Shown here: in pieces, positions 16,089-24,723 of the stretch
Layout: each line of letters starts with the position of its first letter
Position numbering within the stretch: position 1 is the first letter of the stretch
Source: Lutispora sp041687175
Lineage (GTDB): Bacteria; Bacillota; Clostridia; Lutisporales; Lutisporaceae
DNA: 63,347 bases
NCBI RefSeq assembly: GCF_041687175.1
Contig: NZ_JAWLCK010000005.1
Coordinates: forward strand, 1-63,347
Direction: 5' to 3'
Notes under the pieces: model-generated
What the model was told of the DNA's origin: nothing
Databases searched by the model: none
The model's input: only the letters and a program-made list of their open reading frames with translations
Position numbers and translations under genes: made by a program

Positions 16089-16943
16089 TTGAGAAAAAGT
16101 ATTAAAAACTTATTAAGTCTGATTCTTGTAATAATAGTTGCATTATCAGGTTGTTCAGGACAAGCAGGTAATCCTGAACAAAAATCAGAAAAAGAGCAAA
16201 TAGTTGGAACAGAAAAGCAGAGTATTTTAATAAACGGATCTACTTCTGTACAGCCTTTAGCTGAAGAGTTGGCAGCTGCATACAAAGAAATTAATCCAAA
16301 TGCAATTATAGATATACAATCCGGTGGTTCAGGAGTAGGAATCAAATCAGCAATGGATGGTGTAGTTGATATAGGAATGTCTTCAAGGGAATTAAAAACC
16401 GATGAAAAAACTTTGAAAGAATTCAAAATCGCCACTGATGGAATTGCAGTTATATTGAATTCTCAAAATCCTGTAAATGATTTGACTCTCGAACAACTAA
16501 GACAAATATATGCAGGGGAAATAACCAACTGGAAAGAAGTTGGTGGAAATGATGCAGCTATAATAGTTGTAACAAGGGAAGAAGGCTCAGGAACCAGAGG
16601 AGCATTTACCGAGCTTACTGGTTTAGAACTGGTATTATCCTCGGCTATAACACAAGGTTCTACAGGGGCGGTTATGACTACTATAACAAGTGATGCAAAT
16701 TCCATAGGATATGCTTCTTATGGAAGTGTAAAGGATAATGCTAATCTAAAACTTATAAGCATCGATGGGGCTGCATGCAATGAAGAAAATATATATGCTG
16801 GCAATTATAAGATTTCAAGACCATTCCTCATGGTGACCAAAGAAGAACCAACTGGACTTGCTAAAGACTTTATTGATTTTATTCTGAGTGACAAAGGCCA
16901 GCAGATAGTTGAAGAAAACAATTATTTGAAGACTAATAAATAA
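16089..16943 (+). CDS. pstS: Phosphate ABC transporter substrate-binding lipoprotein PstS
   Basis: High-affinity phosphate-binding protein. The signal peptide ends in the lipobox LSGC, with lipidated Cys at residue 22. Phosphate-binding motifs include INGSTSVQPLAEELA, QSGGSGVGIKSAMDG and TREEGSGTRGAF. Mature length fits clostridial PstS (284 aa in total). The TTG start at 16089 follows AGGAGG by 8 nt; no nearby ATG fits. First gene of pstSCAB-phoU. Confidence 0.95.
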   Translation: MRKSIKNLLSLILVIIVALSGCSGQAGNPEQKSEKEQIVGTEKQSILINGSTSVQPLAEELAAAYKEINPNAIIDIQSGGSGVGIKSAMDGVVDIGMSSRELKTDEKTLKEFKIATDGIAVILNSQNPVNDLTLEQLRQIYAGEITNWKEVGGNDAAIIVVTREEGSGTRGAFTELTGLELVLSSAITQGSTGAVMTTITSDANSIGYASYGSVKDNANLKLISIDGAACNEENIYAGNYKISRPFLMVTKEEPTGLAKDFIDFILSDKGQQIVEENNYLKTNK

Positions 16944-16966
16944 TCAAGAGAAAAATTAATATGGCT

Positions 16967-17001
16967 AAACTCCTACGACGATTTTAAGTAGGAGTTTTAG
17001 A
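16967..17001 (+). terminator. Partial terminator between pstS and pstC
   Basis: AAACTCCTAC pairs with GTAGGAGTTT around an 11-base loop, followed by a short T tract. Such an intra-operon hairpin can leave more PstS than permease message. The weak T run suggests incomplete termination. Confidence 0.6.
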
Positions 17002-17037
17002 CTTGGTTGAACTATTTTTCAGAAGGGAAAGAGATTA

Positions 17038-17886
17038 ATGATATTTCGAGAAAAAATTGTAGAAAAAATACTTCTTTTCTGTGCTGGAATAGCAGTATTG
17101 GGAGTTGCAATTATTGGTATATTCATTTTTAGAGAGGGTTGGCCAGTGATAAGTAATACAGGTATAATTGGTTTTGTGCTTGGAAAAGATTGGGCTCCAA
17201 CCCAGGGGATATATGGAATTTTCCCTATGATTCTTGGTTCTATGTATGTCACTCTAGGAGCCTTAATGATAGGGGTACCTATTGGGATTGGTTGTGCCGT
17301 ATATCTTGCCGAGATTGCATCTCAAAGACTTTCAACAATTATTAAACCAGGTATTGAGTTATTGGCAGGAATACCTTCAGTAATTTATGGATTATATGGA
17401 ATGACAGTTATAGTTCCTATCATAAGAGATTTATTTAATAATCAGGGTTTTAGTGTTCTGGCAGGCAGCATAGTTCTAGGTATTATGATACTACCTACCA
17501 TAATAAACATATCCAAGGATTCTATTGAAGCAGTACCAAAGGAGTACAAGGAAGGTTCTTTAGCTTTGGGATCATCCCATTGGCAGGCAATTATAAAGGT
17601 TGTACTTCCTGCAGCCAGATCAGGAATAATCTCATCAATAATATTAGGAATGGGGAGAGCCATAGGAGAAACCATGGCTGTAATAATGATAACAGGCAAT
17701 AGCACATTGATTCCTGAAAGTATTTTGTCGCCTGTGAGGACTCTTACAGGAAATATTGGAATTGAAATGGGATATGCCAGCGGAGAACATCAAAAAGCAT
17801 TATTTGCAACAGGTATAGTGTTATTTGTCTTCATTATGGTTTTAAATCTTTTGGCAAAGCTTATACCCAATAAGGTAGGTGAGTAA
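17038..17886 (+). CDS. pstC: Phosphate ABC transporter permease PstC
   Basis: A 282-aa inner-membrane permease with about six helices. The EAA-type loop is ALGSSHWQAIIKVVLPAARSGIISSI and the conserved GRAIGETMAVIMITGN follows. PstC pairs with PstA to form the phosphate channel. The start is preceded by AGAAGGGAAAG. It overlaps pstA by 8 nt. Confidence 0.94.
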   Translation: MIFREKIVEKILLFCAGIAVLGVAIIGIFIFREGWPVISNTGIIGFVLGKDWAPTQGIYGIFPMILGSMYVTLGALMIGVPIGIGCAVYLAEIASQRLSTIIKPGIELLAGIPSVIYGLYGMTVIVPIIRDLFNNQGFSVLAGSIVLGIMILPTIINISKDSIEAVPKEYKEGSLALGSSHWQAIIKVVLPAARSGIISSIILGMGRAIGETMAVIMITGNSTLIPESILSPVRTLTGNIGIEMGYASGEHQKALFATGIVLFVFIMVLNLLAKLIPNKVGE

Positions 17887-18742
17887 ATTGAATGAGATTA
17901 AGAATGTAAGACACTCCAGAATAAAAGAAAGATTGGCTTTTTATTTATTATGCGTATTTTCAATACTGACAATAATTGTTTTGGCGCTTATAGTAAGTGA
18001 TATCTTAGTAAAAGGGTTGCCACATATAAGCTTTAACTTTTTATTGGAAGAACCAAGGAAAATGGGAAAGGCAGGGGGAATTTTTTCAGTAATAGTATCC
18101 ACCTTTTATATTGTTGTTTTATCAGTAGTTTTTGCAGCTCCTATAGGTATTGCAGCTTCAGTTTATTTGACTGAGTATGCTAAGGAAGGACCAGTGCTAA
18201 GGATTATAAGATATGGAATTGAAGCGCTAGCAGGAGTCCCATCAATAATTTACGGTTTGTTTGGTTACTCATTCTTTGTGGTTTTTCTAGGGCTAAAATA
18301 CTCCATATTATCAGGAGCATTGACACTAACATTGATGATACTACCTACTATAGTAAGGACATCTGAGGAGGCTATCAAAGCAGTACCAAGCTCCTATAGG
18401 GAAGGAAGCTTGGCATTAGGAGCTACAAAGCTCCAGACCATTAGAAAAATTGTAATACCTACTGCTATGCCGGGCATATTGACAGGATTAATTCTGGGTA
18501 TAGGAAGAGTTGTAGGTGAAAGTGCAGCAGTTATATATACAGCAGGAAGTTCCTTAGGTGTGCCGGATTCTATTTTAAGGCCTGGAAGAACGCTGTCAGT
18601 CCATCTTTTTACCTTAGCTTCAGAAGGTTTATCAGCGGAAAATACCTATGCAACTGCAGTAGTACTTATAACTTTGGTGCTTATCATCAACTTTATAGCT
18701 AACACATTGATAAATAAAATTTTTATTGCTAGAAGGAGATAG
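17879..18742 (+). CDS. pstA: Phosphate ABC transporter permease PstA
   Basis: A 287-aa permease paralogous to PstC. It has about six helices, an EAA loop ALGATKLQTIRKIVIPTAMPGILTG and GRVVGESAAVIYTAGSS. The start is ambiguous: GTG 17879 or TTG 17888, the latter better placed after GGTGAG. I kept the longer form. It sits between pstC and pstB in the conserved order. Confidence 0.93.
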   Translation: MSKLNEIKNVRHSRIKERLAFYLLCVFSILTIIVLALIVSDILVKGLPHISFNFLLEEPRKMGKAGGIFSVIVSTFYIVVLSVVFAAPIGIAASVYLTEYAKEGPVLRIIRYGIEALAGVPSIIYGLFGYSFFVVFLGLKYSILSGALTLTLMILPTIVRTSEEAIKAVPSSYREGSLALGATKLQTIRKIVIPTAMPGILTGLILGIGRVVGESAAVIYTAGSSLGVPDSILRPGRTLSVHLFTLASEGLSAENTYATAVVLITLVLIINFIANTLINKIFIARRR

Positions 18743-18749
18743 TAAATCA

Positions 18750-19502
18750 ATGGAAAATGTAAGAATAAAAGTGAGAGATGCAAATTTATATTATGGAGAT
18801 CATCATGCATTAAAAAATATAAGTATAGATATATATGACAAGTCTGTTACTGCTTTAATCGGACCTTCAGGATGCGGAAAGTCAACCTTTCTAAGATGCT
18901 TAAATAGAATGAATGATTTGATTCCAAATGTGAAAATAAATGGTGAAATCCAAGTAGCAGGCAACGATGTCAATAGATATGATGTTATTCTCCTGAGGAA
19001 AAAAGTTGGAATGGTGTTTCAAAAACCAAACCCTTTTCCCATGTCCATTTACGAAAATATAGCTTATGGACCGAGAATACATGGTATCAAGAGCAAAACC
19101 ACGCTTGACGATATTGTTGAAAAAAGTTTAAGGGAAGCAGCTTTATGGGAAGAGGTGAAGGATAGGCTAAAATCCGATGCCATTGGCTTGTCAGGAGGTC
19201 AGCAACAAAGGCTTTGCATAGCCAGGACCATTGCAGTAGAACCTGAGGTATTGCTTATGGATGAACCCACTTCCGCATTAGATCCTGCCTCAACCATGAA
19301 AATTGAAGATCTGATGGAGAATTTAAAGAAGCAATATACTGTTATTATTGTTACACATAACATGCAGCAGGCAGGTAGAATATCAGATTATACAGCTTTT
19401 TTCCTTAATGGAGAGATTATAGAATACGACAAGACAGAGAAAATTTTCTATAAACCGAGGGACAAGAGAACAGAGGATTATATAACAGGAAGATTTGGTT
19501 AA
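18750..19502 (+). CDS. pstB: Phosphate ABC transporter ATP-binding protein PstB
   Basis: ATPase that drives phosphate import. Walker A is GPSGCGKST, the signature LSGGQQQRLCIARTIA, and Walker B VLLMDEPTSALDP; the H-loop His lies in VTHNMQQA. The 250-aa form starting at ATG 18750 is 11 nt after AAGGAG. An upstream in-frame start at 18726 lies inside pstA and has no ribosome site. Confidence 0.96.
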   Translation: MENVRIKVRDANLYYGDHHALKNISIDIYDKSVTALIGPSGCGKSTFLRCLNRMNDLIPNVKINGEIQVAGNDVNRYDVILLRKKVGMVFQKPNPFPMSIYENIAYGPRIHGIKSKTTLDDIVEKSLREAALWEEVKDRLKSDAIGLSGGQQQRLCIARTIAVEPEVLLMDEPTSALDPASTMKIEDLMENLKKQYTVIIVTHNMQQAGRISDYTAFFLNGEIIEYDKTEKIFYKPRDKRTEDYITGRFG

Positions 19503-19527
19503 TATTTTCTAGGAGGTATAACAGATA

Positions 19528-20184
19528 ATGACCAGAAACCATTTTGATAATGAATTACAAGAACTCATAAAAGACATGATTAAGATGAGCAGCATTGTAG
19601 AGGAAGCATTGTCTGATTCCATTAATGCGTTAAAAAAACAGGACATTGAACTAGCGGATAAAGTAATTGCACTGGATGACCTTGTAGATAGCATGGAATT
19701 AGAAATAGAAGATAAATGCTTAAAGCTTATTGCATTGCAGCAGCCTATTGCTAAGGATCTGAGAATAATTGCCACTGCATTGAAGATAATCACGGATTTG
19801 GAAAGAATAGCAGATCATGCGGTTGATATAGCAAAGATTACTAAAAGATTATCGGGAGAAAAATATATTAAAGAGCTTATCGATTTACCTAGAATGGCCT
19901 ATATAGTTACAGGCATGGTAAAGGATAGTATAGATGCTTATGTAAGACAGGATGTGGAAAAAGCCAGAGAAATTTCTAAGAGAGATGATGAAGTGGATGG
20001 GCTTCATTCTCAAATTTTCAGAGAGTTGCTTTTACTTATGATGGAGGATCCAAGAAAGATAAATCAAAGCACTTACTTCCTATTCATAAGTCAAAGCATC
20101 GAGAGAATAGCAGATCACGTCACTAATGTTTGTGAGTGGATAATATACGCAGTAACAGGTGAGCATGTGGACTTAAACGAATAA
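19528..20184 (+). CDS. phoU: Phosphate transport regulator PhoU
   Basis: A 218-aa all-helical protein with two PhoU repeats, each with the metal-binding ExxxD/DxxxD pattern (around LERIADHAVDIAKI and IERIADHVTNVCEW). It binds PstB and the PhoR kinase to damp phosphate uptake and signalling. Last gene of the pst operon, preceded by AGGAGG and followed by a terminator. Confidence 0.95.
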   Translation: MTRNHFDNELQELIKDMIKMSSIVEEALSDSINALKKQDIELADKVIALDDLVDSMELEIEDKCLKLIALQQPIAKDLRIIATALKIITDLERIADHAVDIAKITKRLSGEKYIKELIDLPRMAYIVTGMVKDSIDAYVRQDVEKAREISKRDDEVDGLHSQIFRELLLLMMEDPRKINQSTYFLFISQSIERIADHVTNVCEWIIYAVTGEHVDLNE

Positions 20185-20197
20185 ACTTTGAGTTAAG

Positions 20198-20236
20198 CAG
20201 GTTTGTTCTTACTAATATACAGACCTGTTTTTTAAT
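20198..20236 (+). terminator. Terminator after phoU
   Basis: GCAGGTTTGT pairs with ACAGACCTG (one G-U pair), followed by a T run. Confidence 0.85.
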
Positions 20237-20312
20237 TGGTTAAAATAATGTTGTGCTTAATGTTGCCAATGGTTATAATATATTAATAGTACAAAAAGGC
20301 AGGAGGAATAGT

Positions 20313-21632
20313 ATGTCGTGCCGCAGTATAAATATCAAAGATGTAAAAAAGGGTAGTATTGCCGATGAACTAGGTATACAAGAAAATGATAAACTTTTAA
20401 GCATAAATGGTGAGGAAGTAAATGATATAATAGAGTATAAGTATCTTATAAGCGATGAATTTTTGGTTTTAGAAATAGAAAAAACTGATGGTGAGATATG
20501 GGAGCTGGAAATAGAAAAGGATTATGATGAAGATTTGGGACTGGTATTTGAAGGAATAATTGACAAGCCTAAATCCTGTCATAATAAGTGCATCTTCTGT
20601 TTTATAGATCAATTGCCAAAGGGTATGAGAAAAACATTGTATTTTAAGGATGATGACACAAGATTGTCATTTCTTCAGGGTAATTTTTTAAGTTTAACCA
20701 ATATGAAGGATAAGGATATTGATAAGATTATAAGATTCAGGATAAGTCCTATAAATATATCAATCCATACAACAGATATGGAGCTGAGAAAGAAAATGCT
20801 TCATAATAAGAATGCTGATAAGTTGTTGGATTATATGAAAAGACTAAAAGATGGAAAAATAGAAATGAAAGGCCAGATAGTTCTTTGCCCGGAAATAAAC
20901 GATGGAGAGCATCTGGATAAAACTACCAAGGACTTATACGACTATTATCCTGAGCTATGTTGTGTTGCAATTGTGCCGGTAGGACTAACCAAATATAGAG
21001 AAGGACTTTTTCCGCTGAAGGAGTACAATGAAAGCACAGCCGGTGTGGTTATAGATCAGGTGGAAGCTATGCAAGAATATTATCTGAAAAGCATAGGCAC
21101 CAGATTTGTGTTTTTATCTGATGAATTTTATCTTATAGCCAATAGGCCAATACAGCCTTATGATAACTATGAAGGTTTTTCTCAGATAGAGAATGGTGTA
21201 GGCATAATTGCTCTTTTCAATGCTGAGCTTAGCAGCTCATTAGAAAGAATTAAAGGATGTCATGGGGTACTAACAGATGGGACCATAGTGACAGGAGAGT
21301 ATGCTATGCCTATATTGAAGAAGGCTTGTGATAAGATTATGGATAAATTGCCCGGTCTTAATCTTAATGTGATAGGAATAAAGAATGAATTTTTCGGTTC
21401 TTCTGTGAAAGTATCTGGACTTGTAACAGGAGGAGATATAATATCTCAACTGAAGGGCAAGACTATTTCTGGGAATGTGTTTATACCTGATAATATGCTG
21501 CGTGCTGGTGACCCGGTATTCTTAGATGATTTGACCATAGAGGATATTGAAAAGGAGCTTGGAGTTAGAGTAATTGTATGTAAACAAGATGGCAGCGATC
21601 TGGTTGAAAATATTCTTAAATACTGTAGATAG
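20313..21632 (+). CDS. DUF512 radical-SAM/PDZ-like protein
   Basis: A 439-aa protein with an N-terminal PDZ-like region (about residues 1-70, KGSIADELGIQENDKLLSINGEEV). A Cys cluster CHNKCIFCF follows, of the CxxxCxxC type that binds a radical-SAM 4Fe-4S cluster, with a TIM-barrel-like region and a C-terminal DUF512 domain. The reaction is unknown. In Clostridia it is regularly adjacent to der, as here. An upstream in-frame start (20253) lacks a ribosome site; ATG 20313 is 6 nt after AGGAGG. Confidence 0.85.
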   Translation: MSCRSINIKDVKKGSIADELGIQENDKLLSINGEEVNDIIEYKYLISDEFLVLEIEKTDGEIWELEIEKDYDEDLGLVFEGIIDKPKSCHNKCIFCFIDQLPKGMRKTLYFKDDDTRLSFLQGNFLSLTNMKDKDIDKIIRFRISPINISIHTTDMELRKKMLHNKNADKLLDYMKRLKDGKIEMKGQIVLCPEINDGEHLDKTTKDLYDYYPELCCVAIVPVGLTKYREGLFPLKEYNESTAGVVIDQVEAMQEYYLKSIGTRFVFLSDEFYLIANRPIQPYDNYEGFSQIENGVGIIALFNAELSSSLERIKGCHGVLTDGTIVTGEYAMPILKKACDKIMDKLPGLNLNVIGIKNEFFGSSVKVSGLVTGGDIISQLKGKTISGNVFIPDNMLRAGDPVFLDDLTIEDIEKELGVRVIVCKQDGSDLVENILKYCR

Positions 21633-21648
21633 AAATGGAGGTTTTACA

Positions 21649-22968
21649 ATGGCAAAACCTGTTGTGGCTATTGTGGGAAGACCAAATGTAGGCAAATCAA
21701 CGCTTTTTAATAAAATAGCAGGTAAGAGAATATCCATAGTTGAAGATGTACCAGGAGTTACAAGGGATAGAATTTATGCAGAAGCAGAGTGGCTGGGAAG
21801 AACATTTATTATGATTGATACAGGAGGATTGGAGCCTTATTCCCAGGACATTATAATGCAGCAGATGGTGAGACAAGCGGAGATAGCAATAGAAACTGCA
21901 AATGTAATAATTTTTGTGGTCGATGGACAGGAGGGTATAACAGCAACAGATCAAGAAGTAGCTAATATGCTGAGAAAGACAAGCAAAAAAGTCATATTAG
22001 CATGTAATAAGATTGATTCACCAAAGTATAAGGATAATATATATGAGTTCTATAATTTGGGTATCGGTGAACCAATAGGAATATCTGCAGGCCAAGCCTT
22101 AGGTATAGGAGATTTGTTGGATGAAGTAATAAGTGGTTTCCCCCATGAGGATGAGGAGGAATATGATGATTTAACAATAAAGGTAGCATTAGTGGGAAGA
22201 CCAAATGTAGGTAAATCTTCTATTATAAATAAAATCCTTGGAGAGGATAGAGTAATAGTCAGCAATATTCCAGGTACAACAAGAGATGCTATAGATACTC
22301 CTTTTGAAGCAGATGGTCAGAAATATGTATTAATTGATACTGCTGGTATGAGAAAAAAGGGTAGAATTAATGAAGCTATTGAAAGATATAGCGTAATAAG
22401 ATCTCTCACAGCTATTGAGAGGTCCGATGTATGTATTTTGGTAATTGATGGGGAGACTGGTGTAACAGAGCAGGATAGCAAGATAGCAGGATACATGCAT
22501 GAACAGGGCAGGGGAGCAATAATTGTTGTAAATAAATGGGACTTAGTAGAAAAAGATGATAAGACCATGAATAGATATAAGGATGATATCATGAAGGAAC
22601 TGTCATTTATGAACTATGCACCTATAATGTTTGTGTCTGCTTTGACAGGTAAGAGAATTCCTAAAATATTGGAAATGGTAAACTATATTTCAAATCAACA
22701 TGCTATGAGAATACAAACAGGGTTGCTGAATGATGTTATAAATGAAGCAGTATTGATGAATCAGCCTGCAGTATCAGGGGGCAGAAGATTGAATATACTC
22801 TATGCTACCCAGGTTTCTGTAAAGCCTCCTACTTTTGCGATATTCGTTAATGATCCAGAGCTTATGCATTTTTCATATGAAAGGTATTTAGAAAATCAGA
22901 TAAGAAAATCTTTTGATTTTCAAGGAACGCCCATTAGATTTTTAATAAGAGGAAAAAGCAAACAATAG
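21649..22968 (+). CDS. der: Ribosome-assembly GTPase Der (EngA)
   Basis: Double-GTPase needed for 50S subunit maturation. Two G1 motifs (GRPNVGKST and GRPNVGKSS), two DTGG/DTAG G3 motifs (IDTGGLEPYSQ, IDTAGMRKKGR) and NKID / NKWD G4 motifs are visible. The C-terminal KH-like domain covers about residues 350-439. Length 439 aa. ATG 21649 follows TGGAGGT and begins MAKPVVAIVGRPN; upstream in-frame codons overlap the previous gene. Confidence 0.97.
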   Translation: MAKPVVAIVGRPNVGKSTLFNKIAGKRISIVEDVPGVTRDRIYAEAEWLGRTFIMIDTGGLEPYSQDIIMQQMVRQAEIAIETANVIIFVVDGQEGITATDQEVANMLRKTSKKVILACNKIDSPKYKDNIYEFYNLGIGEPIGISAGQALGIGDLLDEVISGFPHEDEEEYDDLTIKVALVGRPNVGKSSIINKILGEDRVIVSNIPGTTRDAIDTPFEADGQKYVLIDTAGMRKKGRINEAIERYSVIRSLTAIERSDVCILVIDGETGVTEQDSKIAGYMHEQGRGAIIVVNKWDLVEKDDKTMNRYKDDIMKELSFMNYAPIMFVSALTGKRIPKILEMVNYISNQHAMRIQTGLLNDVINEAVLMNQPAVSGGRRLNILYATQVSVKPPTFAIFVNDPELMHFSYERYLENQIRKSFDFQGTPIRFLIRGKSKQ

Positions 22969-22982
22969 GGGGATTTAATTAA

Positions 22983-23585
22983 ATGACCATAAAACTGATA
23001 ATCATTAGTATAATAGCATATTTCTTGGGAAATATTTCTGCATCCTATATAATTGCTAAGTACACAAAGGGAATTGATATAAGAAAGTACGGAAGCGGTA
23101 ATGCAGGAGCAACTAATGTATTTAGGACCTTAGGTCCTAAAGCGGGTTTGCTTGCTTTTTTGGGAGATGCACTGAAGGGTGCAATTGCTGTAATATTAGG
23201 CTACATAACTGGAGGAGAAGATGGACAAATAGCTGCAGGAATTTTCGTTGTGATGGGACATAACTGGCCTATACTATTAGGCTTTAAAGGTGGAAAAGGA
23301 ATAGCTACAACCATAGGAGCAATGATTGCTATTAATCCCTATATTGTGGCTGCTATAGTTCCCATAGGGATAGTAATAATAATTATAACAAAATATGTTT
23401 CATTGGCTTCAGTAATGGGAATGACCCTCTTTCCTATACTTATGCTAATAACTAAGCAGCCTGCAAAGTTGGTACTATTCAGTTTTTTGCTATCAGCAAT
23501 GGCTATATATAGGCATAGAACAAATATTGTAAAACTTTTAAAAGGTACTGAGTCAAAACTAGGCGAGAAAGCAAAAAAACTTTAG
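22983..23585 (+). CDS. plsY: Acyl-phosphate glycerol-3-phosphate acyltransferase PlsY
   Basis: Integral membrane enzyme that acylates glycerol-3-phosphate from acyl-phosphate. The three conserved motifs are present: GSGNAGATNVFRTLG, GHNWPILLGFKGGKGIATT and the C-terminal YRHRTNIVKLLKG. About five helices in 200 aa. It is followed 11 nt later by gpsA, which makes its substrate. Confidence 0.95.
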   Translation: MTIKLIIISIIAYFLGNISASYIIAKYTKGIDIRKYGSGNAGATNVFRTLGPKAGLLAFLGDALKGAIAVILGYITGGEDGQIAAGIFVVMGHNWPILLGFKGGKGIATTIGAMIAINPYIVAAIVPIGIVIIIITKYVSLASVMGMTLFPILMLITKQPAKLVLFSFLLSAMAIYRHRTNIVKLLKGTESKLGEKAKKL

Positions 23586-23596
23586 GAGGGATATCA

Positions 23597-24631
23597 TTGA
23601 AAAAGGTATCTATTATTGGTTCCGGCAGTTGGGGTACAGCTAATGCTATATCGCTTGCAAGTAAGGGTATAGATGTTAAGTTGTGGGTAAGAAATAAAGA
23701 ATTATTAGATATAATAAATGAAAAAAGAGAGAATTCAACCTATTTGCCTGGAGCCACACTTCCCAGTAATATTATGGCAACAAATGACTTGGAATACTGC
23801 TGCAAAGACTCAGAAATAATTGTATTAGGCACCCCATCCCATGCAGTAAGGGACACTATTGAGAATATCAAAAGGTATATAAAAAAAGACCAATATATAG
23901 TTAATCTTGCCAAAGGCATAGAAAATGACAGCTTATGTAGGATGTCAGAAATAATTGAAGAATACCTGCCGGAAAATCCTATAGCAGTACTATCAGGACC
24001 TAATCATGCAGAAGAGGTTGCAAAGGATATGCCTTCCGCAACAGTGGTATCATCTAAGTATAAGAGGGTTGCGGAATTCATACAAGATACCTTTATGACG
24101 CCGAGGTTTAGAGTATACATAAATCCGGATATAGTAGGTGTTGAATTGGGCGGAGCCTTAAAGAACATAATAGCTTTGGGAGCGGGCATTTCAGATGGAT
24201 TGGGTTTCGGAGACAATACAAAAACTGCTCTAATGACCAGGGGTATTGTAGAGATTGCCAGGCTTGGTGTAGCCATGGGGGCTAGACAAAGTACTTTTAG
24301 CGGACTATCTGGGGTAGGAGATTTAATAGTAACATGCACTAGCATGCACAGCAGGAATAGAAGAGCTGGTATAGCTATAGGCCAGGGAAAAACACTGGAA
24401 GAAGTGTTAAAATCCACAAAGATGGTTATTGAAGGAGTGCGAACCACTAAATCTGCCTACCACCTGGCAAAAAAATTTTCTATAGAAATGCCAATAACCC
24501 AAGAGATATATGAGGTATTATATGAAGGCAGTGATGTAAAGAAATCAGTAATAAAACTGATGACAAGGAATAAGACTCATGAAATAGAAGATTTGTTAGA
24601 AACAGAAACAGTAGGTTGGAAAGATGCTTAA
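23597..24631 (+). CDS. gpsA: NAD(P)-dependent glycerol-3-phosphate dehydrogenase GpsA
   Basis: Reduces dihydroxyacetone phosphate to sn-glycerol-3-phosphate for phospholipid synthesis. Rossmann motif GSGSWGTANA at the N-terminus, LAKGIE, SGPNHAEEVA and the catalytic-Lys segment LGGALKNIIALGAG are all present. Length (344 aa) is typical. The TTG start at 23597 is 6-7 nt after TAGGAGGG. A terminator overlaps its stop. Confidence 0.96.
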   Translation: MKKVSIIGSGSWGTANAISLASKGIDVKLWVRNKELLDIINEKRENSTYLPGATLPSNIMATNDLEYCCKDSEIIVLGTPSHAVRDTIENIKRYIKKDQYIVNLAKGIENDSLCRMSEIIEEYLPENPIAVLSGPNHAEEVAKDMPSATVVSSKYKRVAEFIQDTFMTPRFRVYINPDIVGVELGGALKNIIALGAGISDGLGFGDNTKTALMTRGIVEIARLGVAMGARQSTFSGLSGVGDLIVTCTSMHSRNRRAGIAIGQGKTLEEVLKSTKMVIEGVRTTKSAYHLAKKFSIEMPITQEIYEVLYEGSDVKKSVIKLMTRNKTHEIEDLLETETVGWKDA

Positions 24632-24647
24632 TAGGCATCTTTTTTTG
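24620..24647 (+). terminator. Terminator overlapping the gpsA stop
   Basis: AAAGATGC pairs with GCATCTTT, followed by a T run. It isolates spoIVA from the upstream housekeeping operon. Confidence 0.8.
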
Positions 24648-24648
24648 T

Positions 24649-24676
24649 AATATTCTTATCTACTTGACATATATAT
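24649..24676 (+). promoter_or_regulatory. Sigma-E-type promoter before spoIVA
   Basis: AATATT (24649-24654), 13 bp, then CATATATA (24668-24675), resembling the sigma-E -35 (ATATT) and -10 (CATACAnT). It lies between the gpsA terminator and spoIVA, a known sigma-E target in Bacillus. Motif match only. Confidence 0.45.
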
Positions 24677-24723
24677 ATAATGCAATATTTGAAGGTTATA
24701 ATCCTTTGAGAGGGGGTAAAAAT

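Noticed and set aside
24004..24447. 147-codon minus-strand frame opposite gpsA
   Set aside because: Antisense shadow of a fully recognisable gpsA.
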